Shown: piece after piece, positions 55,536 to 64,000 of the stretch
How the letters are laid out: the number at the start of each line of letters is the position of its first letter
Numbering within the stretch: the first letter of the stretch is position 1
From: Liolophura sinensis
Lineage: Eukaryota; Mollusca; Polyplacophora; Chitonida; Chitonidae
NCBI RefSeq assembly: GCF_032854445.1
Contig: NC_088295.1
Coordinates: 81,324,644 to 81,388,643 of the forward strand
DNA length: 64,000 nt
Direction: 5' to 3'
Program-made: the position numbers and the translations under genes
Notes under the pieces: generated by a model
Told to the model about the DNA's origin: nothing
What the model saw: only the letters and a program-made list of their open reading frames with translations
The model's database searches: none

Positions 55536-56038
55536 CTAACATTTGTCTCAGATCAAGAAAACAAGCTAAAAAGTAGGTTGGAGCCATTTTTCTGGACTGT
55601 TGTAAATGGATTATGATGGAGCAATTATAAACAACAAACAAAAACTTACAAACAACCATGGCTCCTGGGGCGTCAGCGGCGACTGGAAGAGCAATACAAA
55701 CAACAAGACTGGTTAGTTTACAATTAACGTTTCAAGTTTCCACTCAGATCAAAGCCTTTTTCACCTTATTGAAATCAGAAAACTATGCACCCTGAAAGTG
55801 GAGAACTTTTGTGGCCGTTATTCATTTTCAGTTTTATATATAAGTATGTCTATACTTATATATTTTTGTCATGACAGCTACAGTATCTGTTAGACTTCAT
55901 TTATATGGTCCATGTTTTTACATGAGTATCAGTAGCTCCAAAAACGCGTAAAAACTTGTTTACTTATGACACAAAACATAACTTACATGACTGGCCGACG
56001 AAGTAAGCAACTACCAGAATAACAGAATATGCCCTCAT
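54991..56038 (-). CDS. Small secreted protein, H-type-lectin-like, 3 exons
   Basis: Exons 56038-55987, 55682-55650 and 55301-54991 join in phase (T|TC and T|GT) to 131 residues. Residues 1-18 are a signal peptide (MRAYSVILVVAYFVGQSF). The mature part has six cysteines (29, 39, 48, 101, 107, 117). From about 54 to 118 the pattern F..NF..PPEV.YGF..L......RVN..ITVTNTEVTI...C..KS.CY.A.VNYMACG resembles the H-type lectin (agglutinin) fold, known from snail agglutinin and discoidin, where it binds GalNAc-type sugars. Such proteins act outside the cell in defence or egg protection; the role here is inferred only. All three exons have strong splice sites. Other small beta-sandwich secreted families remain possible. 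Confidence 0.75.
55502..55534. repeat. AATA microsatellite
   Basis: AATAAATAAATAAATAAATA and on. It may be the tail of a degraded SINE (GGTGCAAAAGCCAATAAATA). Confidence 0.85.
55650..55682 (-). CDS. Secreted protein, exon 2 (33 bases)
   Basis: The acceptor is GTATTGCTCTTCCAG and the donor is GTTGTTT|gtaagt. It encodes AADAPGAMVV between two split codons. Confidence 0.75.
55987..56038 (-). CDS. Secreted protein, exon 1 (signal peptide)
   Basis: ATG AGG GCA ... CAG TCA T|gtaagt. It encodes a 17-residue hydrophobic leader. The ATG has GAAA directly before it, with A at -3. Confidence 0.75.
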
Positions 56039-59000
56039 TTTCTCTGGGGGAAAATCAAGAATAAAAACATACCATATACACTTGGTTGCCGTTTACAGTT
56101 AAATCTTACACAAATTGTGTACTGTGGATACACCTTATTGTGAATGTGTTACACATTTTGTGTACAGCTGGTAAACAAAATTGTGTTGATATACATTTCT
56201 GCCGTCCACAGACCTGCCTTACACTGCTCTGTTCATTGCATGATTGTTCTGTTTGAGAGTTTTCATACTGGCTTATTGTGCATGCTTTGTTTTTCTGTAT
56301 ACATGCACAGAAAGGAATAGTTGTTTGGCATCATTAAACATTGTAACTTTACAGATGGGAAAGAATGATTCTATTCTGTGTTCAAACATTCAACTATAAC
56401 TACTCTGAAGAGATTTTACTTAATTTACCGATAAAAGCAGTTTCATATTTAGATATGAAAGTCTTGCATATATACACTGTAAAAGTATCAATCGTGCAAT
56501 GTCAGTTTAATCTTCCTAATTCTAAAATCTTTCTTGTCATGATCTCAGGCTTGCGTGAGGCTAGTCTTCAGGCTAATCTTTAAAAAAGAAAAGTTTGCCT
56601 TCGTCATATTTCGGTGACACGGTTCCGGTATAGTTTTAGAGTTTGTGATCCGAATACCACACTCGGTCTTAAAAAGAACATTGTGAAAAGCAAAGTTTAC
56701 CGTAAATGTGTACAAATGTTAAGCAGACTGAAGAATTAAGCAGACTTACCCCTTTTTGTTCATGAGTTCAGGTGTCGAACCATGGCTGATACTCTTCTTT
56801 TATATTCAGGACAAACAGCAGCTGGCTAGAAGGCTCACAAAACCATATAATTCGTACAGATAATACGTGGCCGTGCGGTTTTCTGTTTAGGACTTTTTTT
56901 TAGAAAACAAAGTGACAAAGTGTTAACGGCTGTTCAATAGTCGTGCTGTGCGAAACAAAGGGCTTTGTTTCCCGTACCACATATTGCTTGGTTAGCATTT
57001 TTTACCAAACAGGCGGTGCCACTTAATACGATCAATACTGTCACCAGTATACCCATGTACGTAAAGCATAGTTCCACGTCAACAAATTTTCTGGAAATTG
57101 ACAAAATACGCCGAAAACAAATTGCCGGCTTGAGAACTCCAGCTCAATTTTTTTCTCTTTCACAGACGTGCATATACATCAAGTGCGAGTTAGAATGAAT
57201 TTAGTTATGCAGTAATTGGGGGGAAACAAACCTGCACTGCCCACAAGGTTTCAGGACTTTTCCTCTGTTAATTTTTAAGGTTGCCTATTTTTGTAGCCTT
57301 GTTTGGTTTCGAGGCATGTCGTTCTACATAGGTTTTACGTAAAGAGTTAATTGTGGCATAATTTTAGCTGTACGACATGGATTCATTTCACTTATCTAGT
57401 TTCACTGATGCGTCAAGATTTTGCTTTATCGACGAGAGTCTGGTGGATATTTGGCGCAAGCTAAACAGAATCTAGAAAACAAATTGCAATCTCTAGTAAT
57501 GTAGACGGCAACCCTGCAGACAAATATGGTGGAAAACTGCAGTCACTGTTGTTGAAATTTGGAAAGAAAACAAATGAATGACAAAAACAGTTACTCGTCA
57601 CAACATGTATCCAGGGTTATTAAGTCAGGACGTCCATTAGTGCTTCAAGAATGTCCTCGTATGGGCACGCTTATAACATCATTGATAGCGATTACAATAG
57701 TAATGGTATCAGATTATAAAGCGGGCAAGTCAAAAATGGACATTTCATTTCAGGTTGACTGCTTTTAATTGTGTAAACAAGACCACACAAAATCCTTTTT
57801 TCCAGCCAGCTTTTTTGGTCACCTTTCCAAAGTGCTTTGTCCTCGTTAATGATAACATTATTGTGTTACTGTCGTGAAGTCCAAAGCAAATACAGACTAG
57901 CAGTTGACACAGATATTTTTGTGTTACACAGGGATCAGGAAAGGTTCAGAAGACACATCAGTAGTGATATTTGCTGAGCAGCCATGCATCAAACATATAC
58001 TGACACCGGGAAAATCCGTGTATAGTAACCATAATCGCCCACTTCAGATAGCCATCATTATTCGTACAGAGCTAATGTTCAACTGTGGATAAAAGCCAGC
58101 TCACTCACAAACCAAGCTTCTGTCATAGGTTTTCCAGGAGAATCCCGCAGTATTAATATAGGCTTACAAAAATGTTTGCTAATTCCACACTACTTTCATG
58201 GAGTTACATGCTCTGTATCATTCCTACGACTTCATTTATCCACACCATGGTTAAAGAAACTCAAACAAAAATACCTGTACATTTACTAATGTATTGCATG
58301 ACAATTTTATAAAATTCCAACATAGTTTCCTTGTAAATACATAGAGGTGCCTAGGGTGAACAGAACCCATTACTGTGTGAAAGCCTACTAAATACGGCAT
58401 AAAATGGTTGTAACTTTATTAAACCAATCCAAATTTAATCCAAGATGAACTACCTATAAAGGACAATCACATAATCTCCTAATTAATGGAACATTGATGT
58501 GGTATGTATACATCCGTCTTCTCATTATGCCAACATACCAACATCAAGATGCTGCACACAACTGGTTCCGAAATTATATAGGATATGATGACTCAAAAGA
58601 TGAAAGGGGCAGGCAAGGTTTACTCATAAAAGATACAATTTGCTGTTTTAACCTAAGTAACAGTGCTGTCCTTATGGAATCTCACAAAGTGTTGATTTTG
58701 GTAAATGGAAAACTCCAGACCAAAGTGTATAAGTGTAGATAAGGAGTTATGATTGAATGGTAGGTCTATTATCGCACTGTAATGTGAGCCATTCACAACA
58801 CCGCAGAAATTGATGGAGGGTGTATAGCCCTTTCACAATCAGAACAAATTAAATGTTAGGTAAATGAGATGTACCAAGTACTTAGGAAGTGTGTACCAGT
58901 ACTCCAGGCGGAAAGCCAACCAGGGAGCTAATCAAGCGTTGACCAGCAAATCAAACAGAAACCCGATATGTGCCAATAGGTTTTCTGAGTGTTTCCCTTT

Positions 59001-62000
59001 CTGCTGAAAGACTTTAAAGCCGCGTGGATGTGCCAGTTGGCGTGTGGCTGCGCTGGACCCCACGACCAGTAATATCCTTGATGCATCACCACACCCTTGG
59101 CTTTTACCGCATATCTGACGAAACTCTAACATATTGAAATCAGAGAGCACTTATACTGGAAGACCAGGGACGAGGGTAGGCCGCAGTATCATCGAATGGC
59201 TCACAGAATTTGATATTGTCCAGTGTTTGGGACTGACTGTTTCTTCAGGCCCCTAATTTTTGAACCCAGTATAAATCAATAATAAATAGCAAGTTACTCT
59301 TCAGCTTTGATTAATATATTTCATTATTTTATCAGTCTATCGATGGATTAAAGAACATGATATATAATATGTTCAAATAAACACGAACATTGGATTACTG
59401 ACGAAATTAATAATATGCAAAGTTGTACATATATTTGTCAAAACATTTAAATTAAATAGAGAGCCGAGGATTACTGCAGTGTATAAATTAAAAAAAGCTT
59501 AATTTCATCACAATTTTCAGCTTTAAAAAATTAAAACAAAAATAATTTTGAGAGTTGAGAAAGAATTTAAAACGGAATTTCTCTCCCATTCGATGGTAAT
59601 CATTGTATGCCGCTGTAGGCCTATATGTGATCTTGCAGCTAAATCGTGCACTTTCCTTAAGTTCACATTTCTTCCAATTTTTGTAGCATAATTCTCTAAA
59701 TTTATGTATGACTTATATTACTTTTTAAAATATAATATCGATTACATATGGACAAAATTTTAATGTAACTATAACTTAATCATTCAATGTAATTTAATAT
59801 ATGTCTGATCTGTACAGTAAATGTTTAACATTAATGAGCCTCACTGGTTGTATGTTTATTGCATGCATGCATATAGGAGTTAAATTTTTTTCAATTTTGT
59901 AACAAAATTGATCTATGAATAATGTAAAACTCCACTCTGTAATTAGTGGATCATCAAAATTGGAAATTAAGCAAGTGTTTAACAAGTTAAATATAGTTGT
60001 ATACATCGACTTATTATGAAGGATATTATTTGTTCTTTTTAATAACAACTTATTGTAGACAGACATTACGTCATTGGGAGATCTATTGGTTACATTTTTG
60101 TCTGATTAAAAGCATTAAACCCGGTGCAAGAAATAGGTAAATTGCTGTATCATGATGTTATATACGGATCAATGCCCTAAGCGGGTGATTAACAACGTGT
60201 ATATTAGCGACTAACTAAGTAGTCTGCTCACAGGAGGTTGAAGTTAAGAAATAAATCACCGTATGTTGGCTATAATTATTATTGCATAAATAGAATATAC
60301 ATATAAAGAGCTGTAATGTCTGGAAACCAATCACCTTGATCTTTTACATATATATATATACTGTACAGAAATTGAGAGGCCTCATAATAGTTGTGATAAA
60401 AAAAAATGCATTAGGAGGTTTTGAAATGACACTTCTTCCATCGTCAAACTGCAACACATTAGCCAGTATAGGTTGTGTAAAACTTAAGCTGCCTCGTCGT
60501 TAAAAGAAATGAATTACTTGAATTGCAGGGTTCATCAAATTGTACACAACAAAATAGTATTAAATATTATACTGTGCGACTTGCTTCTGCATACGTGCTG
60601 GAATATCGTTGGTTTGGGATAAACATTTTGTACACTCTTGACAGCTTAAATCACATACGAGGAAAACACAGTTGTGTCCCCTGATACATACAGGACACAA
60701 TATATGTGTACTTGCTTTTATGTCGTACTTAACAATTTTTCATTCATTTGACGACAAGAAGTCAATATGTATGTGTACATATACTGTTGTCTGCGATTCC
60801 TTACCGCCAAAGTGCTACCGCCTTTGAAGTATCATGCGAAAACACCCCACTTAGTCCCATAATACTGACACCGGTATACCAGGGGCCGATTCCACAAAGA
60901 CATTTCTGACATAAGTCAAGATTTTGAGACAGGATAATAGAGCTTAATTTTGGATTCAATAAATGTAATACTTTTACCATCTTATTACTGTCACTCTATG
61001 ACGAAAGTGTTAACATCTAAATATTCAGTATAAAAAATTTAAATACTGTGATGAAATTTCTAATTTTGACTTCGGTCAGAAATGGTTTTGTGAAATCACT
61101 CTCTGTCCTGTTTCCTTACTCTAACCTCTGTCAGTACTACATGAGAACCAAGGCTGTTACAAGTAGGCTACCATTTTTAAACTCTTTAATTGATCTGACC
61201 GGGTTACATCCCGTGGTGTCCCGACATCGAGGCGGACACTCTAAGCAAAAGGCTTCCAAAGCGGTTCTGTAGAAACGAAGGTAGCCATGTATTTTTATTT
61301 TTAACTGAAGTCTGTAGATACAACGTAGTTTCTACTTATGTGTATCTCTAAGAAATCTCCAACTTACAACAGACAAGTCGACATCAAGGGATGAAGAAAC
61401 TTTGGATATTCCAGCATCAGAATTAGCTAATCGTCTATTAGTTTCTATAGACACACTCGTGTGAATAAGTAAATTTTCTTTTCATTTAACTTTCCTTTAG
61501 GTAAAATCTGCGTACAACTGCTTGCTTGCTGTCACGATTATACAGTGCTAAAACGGCTAGCTTTTTCCGTGTAAGAACATGCACACGTAACAACATCACT
61601 TTTAAATCAATAAAACATTATCGCCGTAGAATATGTACATATGTATATATATACTTCCTTGTTCAGAAACATTCCTAATTCACAGAGAGTCTAGTGAAAC
61701 TTCAACATTTAAAATAGCCTACAGATATCAAACTTTGCTGTCTTTGTCAGATGCAGAAATTGGTGACACCTAACAATAACAACGACATCTATTAACAGAA
61801 AAGCATTAATACGGAAAGCACGAAAGAAAAAAAAGAAGAAAAAAAAAGACAAACTTCAAAAACTTTATGTACAACGTGTTTATAGCAATTTATTTACGAA
61901 AACAACGAAAAGACTAGGAATCTCTCGATTATACATAGCTATCGATTTGTGACCCGCATAGTATGTCAAGTCAGTTGTGCTATAAAAAAAAACATCAAAC

Positions 62001-62720
62001 ACACCAGCCATTAGAAGGGCACTTCAAAGTGAACATCTGTTGATTTATGTAATACCCCAACGGCCCCCACTAATAATCGCTCTTTACACCAAGTAAGGCA
62101 CTGTCACCATTGAACCGGAGCCCCCACCCCTCATCCCCACCCCCACTCACGTCCGATCAAGAATAATGAAATATAGTATGTAGCTTTCGTGTTTAGATAC
62201 ATCTTCTTACAACCACTTCTTACAGAGTATATTTAGTGCATAAAACAATTAAATATGTATCCCGGGTAAATAATTATATTTCTCTTTGATAAAAAAAAGT
62301 TCAGTAAGAAAGATGTCGGACTGAACATCCCGGCACAGGTATCAGCTGTCACACCCATGTGTAACCTCGAAAATACCACATGATTCACGCTGGGTGGTAT
62401 AAGCTAAAAGCTGCATGCTTAACCAGTCTTGTAATTTTGCCTCTCACTCGTGATCACTTGATAACTGCAAGGTAGGATGATTTCTTTACATATATTTAAT
62501 ACACATTACAGCCAACAAAAGCAGAATCAGCGATGTTAAAAGTTTCATTGAAATGTTAAAATATCAAAATTAAATGCCACGCGTAAGATTCCTGTACTTG
62601 TTTTACGAGTGGATTTGCACATTTGTGAGAAAAATCCAAGGGATCACCAATTTTGTTCCTCAATGATATGACAAGTTAGTTTAAGCTAAATTATATATTT
62701 TTCTCATATTTATCCTACAG
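56039..62720. other. Intergenic, no gene seen
   Basis: 6.7 kb of AT-rich sequence. ORFs at 56365, 56965, 57559, 57904, 58494 and 58932 show no domain, signal or splice pattern I recognise. A degraded SINE tail (TTTTATGTCGTACTTAACAA) lies near 60717-60765, minus strand. Confidence 0.4.
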
Positions 62721-62778
62721 ATGTTCCTAAAGGCACTAGCTGGCTTTGGCATCCTCCTCGCTTTGGCAGGACAGACGT
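62721..62778 (+). CDS. Signal-peptide exon of a secreted or membrane protein (gene incomplete)
   Basis: It is preceded by an acceptor (ATTTATCCTACAG) and ended by a strong donor (CAGACGT|gtaagt). It encodes MFLKALAGFGILLALAGQT, a typical leader, phase 1 out. The upstream leader exon and the downstream exons were not identified; the gene probably continues past the window edge. Confidence 0.5.
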
Positions 62779-64000
62779 GTAAGTATACAAATACAAGGGG
62801 ATAGTCATTTCTTTTAGAGAGTCACCTATATTCAGCTCCCTGAAATTGCCTTTAATCAGTGACACGTAACAATACAAGCTCTACACATGAATATATCGTA
62901 AGTCTATATTCCTGCAAGAAAAATGAAGTTAGAACACTTTTTCCAAGTCATAATGTTAAACTCCATAAGATCGGTTTCGACGGCAAGAACCCATTGCCAT
63001 TGGGTGACGTCATAATCATTCAAAAACCAGTGGCAAACTGGATATTAGGAGGAGTTCAACGTGTTTTGACGGAGGGAAACACCAGTCACCTAAACTGCTA
63101 TCGACTTAACTTTAAACCCTTTTACTGACACTGCTATATTTGGAATTGTTTACATGTTTTAGTGTGATATAACCTCAAAGATTGGATTTTATTTTATATC
63201 TTGTAGTATATGATCTCACGGCGATGTTGATTAAAGATGGGTGTTTGGAAATTAAAGCGATGTAGCCTATTCGTAGAGACAGTGGTGTAGACTATGTTAC
63301 TGCGTGGAGTTTGTTCTAACCAGCAACTGTAAAACAAATTACTCTCTACGCCCATTGTGCAGCATGCAGCTTGCTTTTGAATAATCATGACGTCGCCCGA
63401 GACAATGAGTTCTTGGTGTTGAAACTAAGCTTATGGAGTTTAACATTCTGAATTAGAAAAAGTATTCTAACTGTATTTTCCTTGTAACAATATGAACGTT
63501 CAATATGTCAATGTGTGAAGCTTGGATTGTTACCTGTCACTAAAGGCAATATTAGTAGCGAGTATGATTGATTTTACAGACAGCTGAATATAGGCGGAGT
63601 TCTTGCTCAAATCACCATGACGAGTGAAATATCAGCTTGTCTAAGTACTAATATTAACCATAACCCTGTTAATGTGGAACTATCGTAATAATTCATTTAG
63701 TCTATATTTGTTTGGTTGTATTTCATGTTTTAACTCCGATAAGGAGGTTAATATGTTTTTGCCAGAATTTTTTTTATCTTTCTGCCAGCAGCTTAACGTG
63801 AAAAGTTATGCAGGCATGGGCCTTTGGCCAAATACCAATCCATTACACTTTGGTAGCGACACCTATCTGAATTTTTTTAAACGATTCTTAATCGCAGTTG
63901 GCAGATTAGAGAGAAATGCAGAGTATTGCCCCTTAGGCTGTATTGTGAAAATTTAGATATGGCGCCGGTTTTCGCTCTCAATGCAGTGTAAGCGGTCTAT
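62779..64000 (+). other. Probable first intron of the 62721 gene
   Basis: I tried acceptors at 62820, 63206, 63574 and 63780 in the required phase. Each runs into a stop within the exon or has a poor acceptor. ORFs at 62859 and 63672 are unsupported. Confidence 0.3.

Overview
The window looks like nuclear DNA of a lophotrochozoan animal, most likely a mollusc. It is AT-rich, with intron-split genes that use GT-AG splice sites, many copies of tRNA-derived SINEs whose tails read TAAAACACCAATCAAATAAA, recurrent ACATGTACATGT words and several minisatellites. Species cannot be told from the sequence alone. Gene calls rest on reading splice sites and frames by eye and on recognising protein families; no search was run.

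Left part (1-7 kb, minus strand): two genes in tandem. The TFIIH subunit GTF2H5 (71 aa, one coding exon) ends only 100 bases before the start codon of a ZNF511-type three-finger zinc-finger gene, whose coding exons run down to base 1339. The GTF2H5 stop codon lies inside its AATAAA signal.

Accessory region (about 8.97-12.7 kb): a nested insertion. A SINE with 13-base target duplications is split by a 3.5-kb DNA transposon (9086-12626). The transposon has near-perfect terminal inverted repeats, ten copies of a 15-base subterminal motif (GTCAACTACGTTACC and variants) and a decayed, intron-containing ORF of a multi-copy animal protein family. A second, complete SINE with its own 13-base duplications sits inside the transposon. 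This is the most interesting locus in the window. A decayed LINE reverse transcriptase follows near 15.8-16.2 kb.

Centre (16.7-36.6 kb, plus strand): a complete hydroxymethylbilane synthase gene (HMBS, heme pathway) with eleven coding exons joining in frame to 379 residues. The introns contain SINEs and 53-bp, 68-bp and 31-bp tandem arrays. Two extra frame-preserving candidate exons (84 and 24 bases) lie at variable positions of domain 3.

Right part: two large satellites (67 bp x about 24 and 50 bp x about 21, 39.9-43.2 kb), then a minus-strand class A peptide-receptor-like GPCR with an uninterrupted coding region (45.0-46.2 kb) and a probable 5' UTR exon near 51.9 kb. Next is a three-exon minus-strand gene for a small secreted cysteine-rich protein resembling H-type lectins (55.0-56.0 kb), and near the right edge a plus-strand signal-peptide exon (62.7 kb) whose gene I could not complete. 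The rest is intergenic or intronic DNA in which I see no further supportable gene.
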